64,000 nucleotides of DNA from Corynebacterium provencense (lineage in GTDB: Bacteria > Actinomycetota > Actinomycetes > Mycobacteriales > Mycobacteriaceae), in assembly GCA_900049755.1 (NCBI GenBank), contig LT160593.1, positions 1,233,683 to 1,297,682 on the forward strand. The letters are read 5' to 3'. Positions 23,870 through 32,926 of the stretch are shown here, piece by piece. The position numbers and the translations under genes are program-made. Numbering within the stretch: the stretch's first letter is position 1; the number at the start of each line of letters is the position of its first letter. The notes under the pieces were generated by a model. It ran no database searches. It worked only from the letters and a program-made list of their open reading frames with translations, and had not been told where the DNA came from.

Positions 23870-26023
23870 TCACAACCCGGCCTCGACCATTCCCCGCAGC
23901 TCCTTCTTCAGGTCGACGATCTCGTCACGGAGGCGTCCTGCCAGCTCGAACTTCAGCTCACGCGCGGCGTCCTGCATCTGGGTGGTCAGATCGGTGATGA
24001 GCTTCTCCAGTTCCGGCCGGGCCAGACCTGCGGTGCTCCGGTCGGTCACCGCGGAGACGGTCGAGGTACCTGCGGCGACGTCGACGTCTGCACCGAATCC
24101 GGTGGACCCTGTCCCCGTGGAACCGTCGTCGGGACCGTCCACTCCCCTGTTCTCGTAGACCTGGTCGAGAATGTCGGCGATCTTCTTGCGCAGTGGCTGC
24201 GGATCCACGCCGTGCTCCCGGTTGTAGGCGATCTGCTTCTCGCGGCGTCGTTCCGTCTCGTCGATGGCGTGCCCCATGGAGTCGGTGATCTTGTCCGCGT
24301 ACATGATGACCTCGCCCGAGACATTCCTGGCGGCACGGCCGATGGTCTGGATCAGGGAACGCTCCGACCGGAGGAACCCTTCCTTGTCCGCGTCGAGGAT
24401 GGCCACCAGGGACACCTCGGGCAGGTCCAGCCCCTCTCGCAGAAGGTTGATGCCGACCAGGACGTCGTAGTCGCCCAGTCTCAGCTGCCGGAGCAGTTCC
24501 ACCCGCTTGAGCGTGTCGATGTCCGAGTGCATGTAGCGCACTTTGACACCGTGTTCGAGGAGGTAGTCGGTGAGATCCTCCGCCATCCGCTTGGTGAGTG
24601 TCGTGACGAGGACGCGTTCCTTCCTCTCGACCCGGAGCCGGATCTGTTCGATGAGATCGTCGATCTGCCCTTCTGTGGGGCGCACCTCCACCTTCGGGTC
24701 CACGAGCCCGGTCGGACGGATGACCTGTTCGACGAACTCTCCTCCCGCCGCCGCCATCTCGTAGTCACCCGGTGTGGCGGACATGTACACGCACTGCCCC
24801 TTCCGGTCGTCGAACTCCTCCCAGGTCAACGGCCTGTTGTCGAGGGCGCTGGGGAGCCGGAACCCGAAGTCGACGAGGTTCCTCTTGCGGGACATGTCCC
24901 CCTCGAACATGCCCCCGATCTGCGGGACCGTGACATGGGACTCGTCGATGATGGTGAGGAAGTCCTCCGGGAAATAGTCGATGAGTGTGGCGGGGGCGGA
25001 ACCCGGTGCGCGCTGGTCGATGTGCCGGGAGTAGTTCTCGATCCCCGAGCAGTAGCCGACCTGCTGGATCATCTCCAGGTCGTACTCGGTGCGCATCCGC
25101 AGTCTCTGCGCCTCCAGCAGCTTTCCACGGTTCTCCAGCTCGGCGACGCGCTGCTCCAGCTCGGCCCGGATGTCCTGCATGGCCTTCTCCATGCGTTCGG
25201 GACCGGCGACGTAGTGGGTGGCGGGGAAGATGCGGACCTCGTCGACCTCACGGACGACGTCCCCGGTGAGCGGGTGAATGTAGTAGAGACTGTCGATCTC
25301 GTCGCCGAAGAACTCCACTCTCACGGCGAGCTCTTCGTAGGCGGGGATGATGTCGACGGTGTCCCCTTTGACCCGGAAGGCTCCCCGTGTGAACGAGATG
25401 TCGTTTCGGTCGTACTGGATGTCGACGAGAAGTCGCAGGAACCTGTCCCGTTCCACCTCTTCGCACACTTTCAGGACAACTGACCTGTCCAGGTAGGACT
25501 GGGGTGTGCCCAGACCGTAGATGCACGAGACCGAGGAGACGACCACAACGTCACGACGCGACAGCAGGTTCGAGGTGGCGGAGTGCCGGAGCCGTTCGAC
25601 ATCGTCATTGATCGAGGAGTCTTTCTCGATGTAGGTGTCGGTCTGGGCGATGTACGCCTCCGGCTGGTAGTAGTCGTAGTAGCTGACGAAGTACTCGACG
25701 GCATTGTCGGGGAGCAGGCTGCGCAGCTCGTTGGCGAGCTGGGCGGCGAGGGTCTTGTTCGGGGCCATGACCAGGGTGGGGCGCTGCTGTTTCTCGATGA
25801 GCCAGGCCGCTGTGGCGGATTTTCCAGTGCCGGTGGCTCCCATCAGCACGATGTCGCGTTCACCTCGGTTCAGCCGTTCATCGAGTTCCCTGATCGCCGC
25901 CGGCTGGTCCCCGGCCGGCTGGTAGTCGCTGACGACCTTGAAGGGAGCGTCAGTGCGCTCGACCTCCCCGACCGGGCGGAACTCGGACTCGGACAGGACA
26001 GGATGCTCAGCTGCGAAGGCCAT
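23870..26023 (-). CDS. uvrB: Excinuclease ABC subunit B
   Basis: Helicase-like subunit that takes over damaged DNA from UvrA and loads UvrC. The 717-aa product has Walker [16 protein letters not shown], the beta-hairpin region [21 protein letters not shown], helicase motifs [21 protein letters not shown] and [11 protein letters not shown]-terminal UVR domain (about residues 670-710) is preceded by a disordered Gly/Ser/Thr-rich linker. TAGAAT ends 6 nt before the ATG, again with no ribosome site. An 18-bp palindrome occupies the -10/-35 spacer. Confidence 0.98.
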   Translation of the reverse strand: MAFAAEHPVLSESEFRPVGEVERTDAPFKVVSDYQPAGDQPAAIRELDERLNRGERDIVLMGATGTGKSATAAWLIEKQQRPTLVMAPNKTLAAQLANELRSLLPDNAVEYFVSYYDYYQPEAYIAQTDTYIEKDSSINDDVERLRHSATSNLLSRRDVVVVSSVSCIYGLGTPQSYLDRSVVLKVCEEVERDRFLRLLVDIQYDRNDISFTRGAFRVKGDTVDIIPAYEELAVRVEFFGDEIDSLYYIHPLTGDVVREVDEVRIFPATHYVAGPERMEKAMQDIRAELEQRVAELENRGKLLEAQRLRMRTEYDLEMIQQVGYCSGIENYSRHIDQRAPGSAPATLIDYFPEDFLTIIDESHVTVPQIGGMFEGDMSRKRNLVDFGFRLPSALDNRPLTWEEFDDRKGQCVYMSATPGDYEMAAAGGEFVEQVIRPTGLVDPKVEVRPTEGQIDDLIEQIRLRVERKERVLVTTLTKRMAEDLTDYLLEHGVKVRYMHSDIDTLKRVELLRQLRLGDYDVLVGINLLREGLDLPEVSLVAILDADKEGFLRSERSLIQTIGRAARNVSGEVIMYADKITDSMGHAIDETERRREKQIAYNREHGVDPQPLRKKIADILDQVYENRGVDGPDDGSTGTGSTGFGADVDVAAGTSTVSAVTDRSTAGLARPELEKLITDLTTQMQDAARELKFELAGRLRDEIVDLKKELRGMVEAGL

Positions 26024-26029
26024 GGCTCG

Positions 26030-26052
26030 ATTCTAGGACGCCGCGGCGTCCT
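26030..26052 (-). promoter_or_regulatory. uvrB promoter with 18-bp perfect palindrome
   Basis: The -10 hexamer TAGAAT is at 26030-26035 on the minus strand, placing transcription start at the uvrB ATG. Directly upstream, AGGACGCCGCGGCGTCCT (26035-26052) is a perfect 18-bp palindrome that would sit between RNA polymerase contact points. It has no U-run, so it is not an evident coaE terminator. It could be an operator; the binding protein is unknown. Confidence 0.5.
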
Positions 26053-26099
26053 CTGTGCCGTTGTTCCGTTCCCTGTCCTCCCGTGACTGTCCGCCACGG

Positions 26100-26693
26100 T
26101 CAGCCTGCACGCAGGGAGTTCCAGTAGTCGTCGACCTGCCTGATCAGTGACGCCGTGTCCCCGGAATTGTCGAGGACCGTGTCCGCAGCGGCAAGCCGGG
26201 TCTCCCTGTCCGCCTGCGCCGCGATCCGGCGCCGCGCGTCCGCTTCATCGAGGCCGCGCAGGCGCACCAGCCGGTCGACACGGATGTCGTCGGGGGCGTC
26301 GACGACGAGAACCGTGTCCACCAGGTCGGTCTGGCCCGTCTCGATGAGCAGCGGCATGTCATAGACGAGTACGGGGACGCCGGCGGCCCGTGCCCGGGCG
26401 AACTGTTCCGCCGTACGTTCGCGGATACGCGGATGGGTGACGGCGTTGAGTCGGGCGGTGGCCTCTGGAGTGGCGAAGGCGACCCGGGCGAGGCCTGCCC
26501 TGTCCAGGGTCCCGTCGGGACGGATGACGCCGGGGAACTGCTCTTCCAGCTCCTTGAGCGCGGGTTCCCCGGGTTCGACCACGTCACGGGCGATGCGGTC
26601 AGCGTCGACGACGGTGGCGCCGAGTTCCGCGAGCCTGGACGCCACCGTCGATTTTCCGGACCCGATGCCGCCGGTGAGACCGATGATGTACAT
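26100..26693 (-). CDS. coaE: Dephospho-CoA kinase
   Basis: Last step of coenzyme A synthesis, phosphorylating dephospho-CoA. The 197-aa single-domain kinase has P-loop GLTGGIGSGKSTVASRLAELG (residues 5-25), DADRIARDVVEPGEPAL for substrate binding and the lid VYDMPLLIE. It lacks the C-terminal UPF0157 extension of the mycobacterial protein. TAACCT ends 6 nt before the ATG, indicating a leaderless start. It lies between uvrB and the thiolase gene. Confidence 0.95.
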   Translation of the reverse strand: MYIIGLTGGIGSGKSTVASRLAELGATVVDADRIARDVVEPGEPALKELEEQFPGVIRPDGTLDRAGLARVAFATPEATARLNAVTHPRIRERTAEQFARARAAGVPVLVYDMPLLIETGQTDLVDTVLVVDAPDDIRVDRLVRLRGLDEADARRRIAAQADRETRLAAADTVLDNSGDTASLIRQVDDYWNSLRAG

Positions 26694-26745
26694 GCGGCCA
26701 GGTTAGCGCGGGCGGGTCCGGAACGTGGGTGTCACCGTAGGGCGG

Positions 26746-28062
26746 TCACCGTTCGATGATGGCGGTGACGCCCTGTCCACCTGCGGCGCAGATGGACACC
26801 AGGACGCGGCCGCCGCCGTTCTGCTCGAGCAGCTTCGCCGCAGTGGCGATGATCCTGCCACCGGTGGCGGCGAAGGGGTGGCCCGCAGCCAGCGACGAAC
26901 CCTTGACATTGAGCTTCGACCGGTCGATCGCGCCCAGCGGCTTGTCCAGGCCGAGACGCTCCCGGCAGTACTCCTCGGACTCCCACGCCTTCAGGGTCGC
27001 GAGGGTCTGGGAGGCGAAAGCCTCGTGGATCTCGTAGAAGTCGAAGTCCTGGAGGGTCAGGCCGTTGCGCTCCAGCAGACGCGGGACCGCGTAGGTCGGA
27101 GCCATGAGCAGCCCGTCAGGGGTCAACCCGTCATGACCGTGGAGGAAGTCCACTGCCGCGGTCTCGGAGTCGGTCAGGTAGGCGCGTACGGGGAGATTGT
27201 GTTCCGCCGCCCAGTCTTCGCTGGCAAGGAGCACCGCTGACGCGCCGTCGGTCAGGGGGGTGGAGTTGCCGGCGGTCATGGTGGCCTGGGTTCCGTGGGC
27301 CGCGGCGTCCTTCCTGCCGAAGACGGGCTTGAGCTTGGCGAGTTTCTCCAGGCTGGAGTCGGGGCGCAGGTTCGTGTCCCGCTGCACTCCCAGGTAGGGG
27401 GTGACCAGGTCGTCGAAGAAGCCCTCTTCATACGCTGCCGCGAGCTTCCGGTGCGATTCGACGGCCAGCTGGTCCTGGTCTTCGCGGGAGATGCCGAGCT
27501 CCCGGGCGGTGATTGCCGCGTGGTCGCCCATGGACAGCCCGGTGCGGGGCTCACCGTTCTGGGGCTGCTCCGGTGCGAACTGGGAGGGTCTCACCGATCC
27601 GAGGAGCTTCAGCCGATCCGCGGTGGTCCGCGCGTTGTTGACCTTGATGAGGGTCTTGCGGAGTTCGTCGTTCACGGCGAGCGGGGCGTCCGAGGTGGTG
27701 TCGGTGCCGCCGGCGATGCCGGAGTCGATTCTGCCGAGGGCGATGGCGTCGGCCACCTGGACGGCTGCGGCGAGACCGGTGCCGCACGCCTGCTGAAGGT
27801 CGAAGGCGGGGGTCTCGTTGCTCAGCGCGGAACCGAGGACGACTTCCCTGGTGAGGTTGAAGTCGCGGGCGTGCTTGAGGACCGCACCTGCGGCGACCAT
27901 CCCGAGCTTCTCGTCCTGGAGACCGAAGCGGGCGATGAGACCGTCGATGGTGGAGGTCAGCATGTCCTGGTTGGAGGCGTTCGCGTACTCCTTGTTGGAC
28001 CGTGCGAAGGGGATGCGGTTGCCGCCGAGGATGGCGACCTTGCGCGGGGTGGTAGAGGTCAT
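26746..28062 (-). CDS. Acetyl-CoA acetyltransferase (thiolase), FadA2-like
   Basis: Thiolase that cleaves or forms 3-ketoacyl-CoA. The 438-aa product has the acylated cysteine in LQQACGTGLAAAVQVADA (about residue 93), the HEAFASQTLA histidine block, and AAGHPFAATGGR. The C-terminal CAAGGQG supplies the second catalytic cysteine. It is divergent from a fabG4-like gene and an htdX-like gene, the same set found together in mycobacteria as fadA2, fabG4 and htdX. A lipid-turnover or elongation role is therefore likely. A TGAACA-17-TACCCT promoter (28225-28230 and 28202-28207) lies upstream on its strand. Confidence 0.92.
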   Translation of the reverse strand: MTSTTPRKVAILGGNRIPFARSNKEYANASNQDMLTSTIDGLIARFGLQDEKLGMVAAGAVLKHARDFNLTREVVLGSALSNETPAFDLQQACGTGLAAAVQVADAIALGRIDSGIAGGTDTTSDAPLAVNDELRKTLIKVNNARTTADRLKLLGSVRPSQFAPEQPQNGEPRTGLSMGDHAAITARELGISREDQDQLAVESHRKLAAAYEEGFFDDLVTPYLGVQRDTNLRPDSSLEKLAKLKPVFGRKDAAAHGTQATMTAGNSTPLTDGASAVLLASEDWAAEHNLPVRAYLTDSETAAVDFLHGHDGLTPDGLLMAPTYAVPRLLERNGLTLQDFDFYEIHEAFASQTLATLKAWESEEYCRERLGLDKPLGAIDRSKLNVKGSSLAAGHPFAATGGRIIATAAKLLEQNGGGRVLVSICAAGGQGVTAIIER

Positions 28063-28201
28063 GATCGTGATTCGCTCCGTTGTCTGTCGTGTCTGGCGGC
28101 CAGCCTACCCGTCGGGGGTGGTCCGGACGCCGGATCCGGGGTGGTACTGGAACTGTTGTCTCTGTCACGGAAATGCGGGACAGCGTACCGGGTCACACGC
28201 T

Positions 28202-28249
28202 AGGGTACGAATGAGAACATACATTGTTCACGGGGCCGCAAGGTACGAT
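28202..28249. promoter_or_regulatory. Divergent promoter region with GAACA/TGTTC operator
   Basis: GAACA-tacat-TGTTC (28215-28229) is a perfect inverted repeat in the 282-bp gap between the thiolase and fabG4-like genes. Its right arm overlaps the thiolase -35 (TGAACA on the minus strand), with TACCCT 17 bp further on. A TACGAT at 28244-28249 could be the -10 of the fabG4 side. One regulator could therefore act on both genes; its identity is not shown here. Confidence 0.5.
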
Positions 28250-28344
28250 TTCGGCTAACACGGCTGACACAGGCGGATCACCGCCGGCACAGTCCAGAAC
28301 AACCGACCATCACGACCGACCACTTAAACCAAGGAGATCAGTAC

Positions 28345-29710
28345 ATGTCTTCCAAGAAGGGCCTGCTGGAGCAGATCATCAACTCCAGTTTCGCCGGCAA
28401 GCTCGGCGTCCCCCAGGGTGAGAAGCTGCGCCGCTACAGGAAGGGTGAACCAGCCCTCGACGGTCCGGTCGTCATCGGCGGTGAAGGACGCCTGGCACAG
28501 GGAGTCCGCGAGTTCCTCGACCCGGACTTCCAGTTCGTCGGCGCTGACACCGACATCAAGAAAGCCGCCGTCATCTTCGACGCCACCGGGATCAGAACCC
28601 CCGAGGACATCCGGAAACTCTACGAGTTCTTCCACCCCCAGATGCGCAAGGTCCGTCCCTGCGCCCGCTTCCTCGTCATCGGTACCACCCCGGAGCTCAT
28701 CGAGGACGCCGACGAGCGAATCGTCCAGCGCTCCATCGAAGGCTTCACCCGCTCCCTGGCCAAGGAACTGCTGCGCGGAGCCACCGCCCAGCTGATCTAC
28801 GTCGACCCCGCTGTCACCGAAGACCTGTCAGGGCTTGAGGCACCGGTCCGCTTCATCCTCTCCGGAAAGTCCGCCTACGTCGACGGCCAGGTCATCCGCG
28901 TGGACGCCACCCACGTCGACCTCCCGGAGTCCTGGGACGCCCCCGCCGCCGGCAAGGTGGCCCTCGTCACCGGTGCCGCCCGCGGAGGTGGCCCTCGTCA
29001 CCGGTGCCGCCCGCGGTATCGGCGCCGACATCGCCCGCGTCCTCGCCCGTGACGGGGCCAAGGTGATCATCGTCGACGTCCCCGCCGCCGGCGAGGCCCT
29101 CGCCGCGGTCACCAACGAGGTCAAGGGGTCCGCACTCCCCCTCGACGTCACCGCAGCCGACGCCGCGGACAAGATCCGCGCCCACGCGCTGGAGAAGTGG
29201 GGACAGGGAGTCGACATCATCGTCCACAACGCCGGAGTCACCCGCGACAAGCTGCTCGCCAACATGGACGAGGGAAAATGGAACCTCGTCCAGGCGATCA
29301 ACTTCGTCGCTCCCGTCCGTATCACCGAGGCACTGCTCGACAACGGCGGGCTCAACGACGGCGGACGCGTCATCACACTGTCGTCGATGGACGGACTGGC
29401 CGGACAGCGCGGCCAGACGAACTACGCCATGTCCAAGGCCGGCATGATCGGCCTGGCCGAGGCACTGGCCCCGAAGGTCGCCGACCGGGGCATCACCGTC
29501 AACGCGATCGCACCGGGATTCATCGAGACGGCGATGACCGCCGAAATCCCCACGGGGACCCGCGAGGTCGGTCGTCGGCTCAACTCCCTGAACCAGGGCG
29601 GTCTGCCGCTCGACGTCGCCGAAGGGGTGGCCTTCTTCGCCGGCAACGCCTCCGGTGCGGTCACCGGACAGTACCTGCGGGTGTGCGGTCAGCACCTGAT
29701 GGGCGCATAG
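28345..29710 (+). pseudogene. 3-oxoacyl-ACP reductase, FabG4-like, frameshifted by 31-bp duplication
   Basis: High-molecular-weight ketoacyl reductase of the mycobacterial FabG4 type. An N-terminal flavodoxin-like domain (about residues 1-195) is followed by a short-chain dehydrogenase domain. The SDR domain has [12 protein letters not shown] and the catalytic S/YAMSK block. A perfect 31-bp tandem duplication at 28955-29016 covers the TGAARG coding sequence and shifts the frame. The upstream frame ends at 29052 after 235 codons, while the downstream frame carries the rest to 29710. Removing one copy restores a 444-aa protein of normal length. As written, the gene gives a truncated product without the catalytic domain. 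AAGGAG precedes the ATG. htdX follows after 8 bp. Confidence 0.9.
28955..29016 (+). repeat. Perfect 31-bp tandem duplication
   Basis: Bases 28955-28985 and 28986-29016 are identical and adjacent. The unit starts AGGTGGCCCTCG and ends GCCCGCGG, and encodes the nucleotide-binding [10 protein letters not shown] of the fabG4-like gene. Its length is not a multiple of three, so two copies put the gene out of frame and one copy puts it in frame. Confidence 0.98.
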
Positions 29711-29718
29711 GGGGCACC

Positions 29719-30660
29719 GTGACTGTCACCTACACGACCCTGCCCTCCATCCCGGAGCTGATGGACGAGTACAAGTCCGCGGCGAAGGACCTTGTCCCCG
29801 CCCTCGGGGTGAAGCGGTCCGCCAGTGAGGACCCTGCGACGGGGTTCGAGGTCACCGGAGTGCGCATCAGCATCAGCCACCTCGCGGCCTACTGCGCCTC
29901 CACCGGACTGCGTCTCGACAGTGAACTGCCCGTCACCTACCCCTATGTGCTGTCTTTCCCGTTGGCGATGAAGGTGATGACCACCCCGGACTTCCCGTTC
30001 AACGCGGTCGGGTCGGTCCACCTCACCAACGTGATCGAACAGAAGCGGGCACTGACTGTCGACGACGTCCTCACTGTCCGTACCCACGCGGAGAACCTGC
30101 GGCCCCACCGCAAAGGCCTGCTCATCGACATGGTCACCGAAATCTACGTGGAGGACGCCGACGGCTCCACCGGAAATGGGCCGGTGTGGACCCAGACCTC
30201 CGCGTTCCTGGCCAAGGGTGCGAAGCTCTCCGGTTCCGCCTCCGCTGAGGTGAAGGCCCGCCCCGAGGACTCCGGCTCACTGTTCGGCCGGCCGGGTGTC
30301 CCGGACGACCCCACACCCAGTGCCGTCTGGACCGCCACGCCCTCGCTCACACGCATCTACGCTGACGCCTCCGGTGACAGGAATCCCATCCACGTCTCCG
30401 CCCTGGGCGCGAAGGCCTTCGGCTTCCCCGCCCGCATCGCCCACGGCATGTGGTCGGCTGCCCGGATGGTCAGCGGACTGGAGGGCGAGATCCACCCGGA
30501 CGGACTCCGGTTCGCCGTCGAGTTCGCCAAGCCGGTGGTTCTCCCCTGCAAGCTCGCCTTCTTCTCGGAGAAGGACGCCACGGGCACGTGGAAGCTCCAG
30601 GTGCGCAGCTACTCGAAGCTCGAGACCCTGCACGCCGTGGGCGAGATCGGTTCTCTGTAG
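29719..30660 (+). CDS. MaoC-family (3R)-hydroxyacyl dehydratase, HtdX-like
   Basis: Predicted (R)-specific 3-hydroxyacyl-thioester dehydratase, acting on the product of the preceding reductase. The start is GTG at 29719-29721 with AGGGGG upstream, giving 313 aa. An N-terminal half resembles a degenerate hot-dog domain. The C-terminal MaoC domain holds the hydratase motif YADASGDRNPIHVSALGAKAFGFPARIAHG, with the Asp/His dyad near residues 220-225. It lies 8 bp after fabG4 and is surely co-transcribed. The fadA2-fabG4-htdX grouping is known from mycobacteria. Confidence 0.88.
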   Translation: MTVTYTTLPSIPELMDEYKSAAKDLVPALGVKRSASEDPATGFEVTGVRISISHLAAYCASTGLRLDSELPVTYPYVLSFPLAMKVMTTPDFPFNAVGSVHLTNVIEQKRALTVDDVLTVRTHAENLRPHRKGLLIDMVTEIYVEDADGSTGNGPVWTQTSAFLAKGAKLSGSASAEVKARPEDSGSLFGRPGVPDDPTPSAVWTATPSLTRIYADASGDRNPIHVSALGAKAFGFPARIAHGMWSAARMVSGLEGEIHPDGLRFAVEFAKPVVLPCKLAFFSEKDATGTWKLQVRSYSKLETLHAVGEIGSL

Positions 30661-30710
30661 ACCGGAACGGTACCAGGGGCGCACCGATACACTGTCGCAT
30701 CACTGCGTCG

Positions 30711-30746
30711 CCCGGACAGCCCGGCCAGCCCGGCCAGTCCGGACAG
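30711..30746. repeat. Four 9-bp tandem repeats
   Basis: Four adjacent copies of a CCCGGACAG/CCCGGCCAG/TCCGGACAG unit (30711-30746) lie between the convergent htdX-like and PTS genes. A partial fifth copy runs into the PTS stop codon. No U-rich terminator is seen in this 92-bp gap. Confidence 0.7.
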
Positions 30747-30752
30747 TCCCGG

Positions 30753-32753
30753 TCAGCCTGCCACCTGGTCCACGGCTTTCGCGGTGACGGTGATGATGTC
30801 GTCGCCGGGGGCGGCGACAGGTGCTGGCATTCCCTCGACTGTGCCGAACTTCCGCGAATTCACCACGACCACCGGGGTCAGCGGGGAGTAGCCCGCCTCC
30901 TCGATCTTTGCGCGGTCGAAGCGCACCAGAGGGGTCCCTGCGGACACTTTCTGCCTCTTGTCCACCAGATTCTCAAACCCGTCCCCGCCCATCTTCACAG
31001 TGTCAATTCCGATGTGGATCAACAGTTCGATGCCGGAGTCCAGTCGCAGTCCGATCGCATGACCGGTCTTCTGCACCGTCAGCACGGTGGCGTCCGCGGG
31101 TGCGACGACGGTGCCACCGGTCGGGTCGATACACACCCCGCCACCCAGCGCCCCGCCGGCGAACGCGGCGTCCGGCGTTTCAGACAGAGGCAGTACCCTG
31201 CCCTCCACCGGGGCCGTGACCACCGTGACGGCCCCGGGGCGCAGCGCCGGCTTCACAACATCCGTGCTCTCCCCGGTGTCTGCCGTAGCGGCAGCTTCAC
31301 CGGTGGCGTCCGCCGTCTCCCTCTCCGCGGCCAGCTGGGCCAACACGGTCGCCTTCTCGTCACTGCTGCGGTAGTCGAAGAAGATCACCAGCAGCATCGA
31401 CGTGAAGAACGCCGCACCGATGGAGAGCAGGTAACCGCCCCACGGGTCCATCGCCGGGAATGTCAGCAGGGAGGTGTACACGAATGCACTGGCCTTGATG
31501 TTGAAGAACCCGGCGATGATCCCGCCGACCAGACACCCCGGAAGCAGACGGTAGTAGGTCTTCCTGAAGCGGAGCAGCACCCCGTAGAGCGACGGTTCGG
31601 ATATGCCACCGAACAGCCCTGCCATGAGCCCGCCGAGGGACAGCTGCCGCATTCCCGAGTTCTTCTCCCTCACCGAGATGAGGAACACCCCGGCAACAAC
31701 GCCGAAGCACGCGAAGTTCCAGGCACCCATGGGTCCCTGGATGAAGTCGTAGCCGAGGACCGCGATGTTCTGGATCATGATGGCGTTCAGTGGCCAGTGC
31801 AGGCCCAGTGGCACAAGGAACGGGTAGATCACCGGGATGACGACGGCGAGGATGAACGGGGAGACCCCGTTGAGCCACAGCAGTGAATCCGAGATGGCGT
31901 CGCCGATGCCGATGCCGAACGGACCGAGAAGGAACGCGGTCGCCGGAATCATGATCACCATGGAGAAGAAGGGGACGAAGACCATCTGCACGGTGGCGGG
32001 GATGATCTTCTTCAGACCCTTCTCCACCCAGTACAGTCCCACTGCTGCGATGAGCGGCGGGAACACCTGGGACGCATAGGAGTTCAGGACCAGGGGAATA
32101 CCGAAGACGTGGACAGTGTCCCCCTGCTCACCGAGCGACAGGAACTCAGGTGTCAGCAGGGCCGCCGGAATCGCCGCACCCACCCACTCGTTCGCACCCA
32201 GTTTCCGGGCGGCGGTCGCCCCGATCATGATCGGCAGGAAGTAGAACACGGACTGGTACATGGCGTGCAGCAGCACGTACCCGGTCGGCTGTTCTTCCAT
32301 GGGTGCCCTGGAGTCCTGCCATCCGAGGGTGTCGGCGATGACGACAACGGTGATAATCAGGGACGCGCCGAGCAGTGCCCACAGGATGGGACGGAACGAG
32401 TCCGAGAGGAACTCGAAACAGTAGTTCACCCACCCGTACCTGCCGCGGACGCCGCCGTACTCCTTCGCCGCCCCGGACGCCGGCGCGGGGGCGTCCGACC
32501 CCATGCCGGGTTCCTTCACGATCGCGTTGTAGTAGTCTGCGACTCCCCCACCCATGACGACCTGGACGCCGTCGCCTCCCTGGGGTACCACCCCGAGGAC
32601 GGACGGTGTCGCCTCCAGTGCACTGAGATCTGCGGCGGAGCGGTCCCGGAGCCTGAAGCGCAGGCGGGTGGCACAGTAGGTGAGGTCGGCGACGTTCTCT
32701 GCCCCTCCCACCTCCCTGAGTATCAGTTTCGAGGTGTCGGTGGTGGACGCCAT
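30753..32753 (-). CDS. PTS beta-glucoside-type permease, EIIBCA
   Basis: Membrane phosphotransferase that takes up and phosphorylates a sugar, with domain order B-C-A in one chain. The EIIB phosphocysteine is C27 (TYCATRLRFRLRD). About ten hydrophobic segments form EIIC (about residues 100-470), including GGISEPSLYGVLLR. The C-terminal EIIA-Glc-type domain has the phospho-histidine in LLIHIGIDTVKM at about residue 579. I took the ATG at 32751-32753 (666 aa), since GAGGAG lies 7 nt upstream. The sequence is closer to beta-glucoside (BglF) than to sucrose (PtsS) permeases, but the sugar is inferred. No antiterminator or phospho-glucosidase gene is adjacent. Confidence 0.88.
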   Translation of the reverse strand: MASTTDTSKLILREVGGAENVADLTYCATRLRFRLRDRSAADLSALEATPSVLGVVPQGGDGVQVVMGGGVADYYNAIVKEPGMGSDAPAPASGAAKEYGGVRGRYGWVNYCFEFLSDSFRPILWALLGASLIITVVVIADTLGWQDSRAPMEEQPTGYVLLHAMYQSVFYFLPIMIGATAARKLGANEWVGAAIPAALLTPEFLSLGEQGDTVHVFGIPLVLNSYASQVFPPLIAAVGLYWVEKGLKKIIPATVQMVFVPFFSMVIMIPATAFLLGPFGIGIGDAISDSLLWLNGVSPFILAVVIPVIYPFLVPLGLHWPLNAIMIQNIAVLGYDFIQGPMGAWNFACFGVVAGVFLISVREKNSGMRQLSLGGLMAGLFGGISEPSLYGVLLRFRKTYYRLLPGCLVGGIIAGFFNIKASAFVYTSLLTFPAMDPWGGYLLSIGAAFFTSMLLVIFFDYRSSDEKATVLAQLAAERETADATGEAAATADTGESTDVVKPALRPGAVTVVTAPVEGRVLPLSETPDAAFAGGALGGGVCIDPTGGTVVAPADATVLTVQKTGHAIGLRLDSGIELLIHIGIDTVKMGGDGFENLVDKRQKVSAGTPLVRFDRAKIEEAGYSPLTPVVVVNSRKFGTVEGMPAPVAAPGDDIITVTAKAVDQVAG

Positions 32754-32843
32754 GGGTGGTCTCCTCGTCGGTCCGGGGCAGTTCAGGGATGCTCCGGTCC
32801 ACCCTATTGCCTGGGCAGCTCCCGTGGAACCCCCGGTGACGGA

Positions 32844-32874
32844 GAAAAGCCCCGTGGAAGATTCCACGGGGCTT
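32844..32874 (-). terminator. Rho-independent terminator after rpsA
   Basis: On the minus strand a 13-bp perfect stem (32862-32874 with 32847-32859, AAGCCCCGTGGAA arm) is followed by TTTT. It lies about 50 nt after the rpsA stop and before the PTS gene, and so separates the two transcription units. Confidence 0.92.
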
Positions 32875-32926
32875 CCTGCACTGTCACGGCAGAACTGTCG
32901 CGGCAGAAAACTGCCTGAGCCGGTGA

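Noticed and set aside
29197..30660. A 487-codon open frame covering the end of fabG4 and the htdX-like gene
   Set aside because: Its first ~170 codons are an out-of-frame reading of fabG4 with no homology. The MaoC protein starts at the GTG at 29719 with its own ribosome site.
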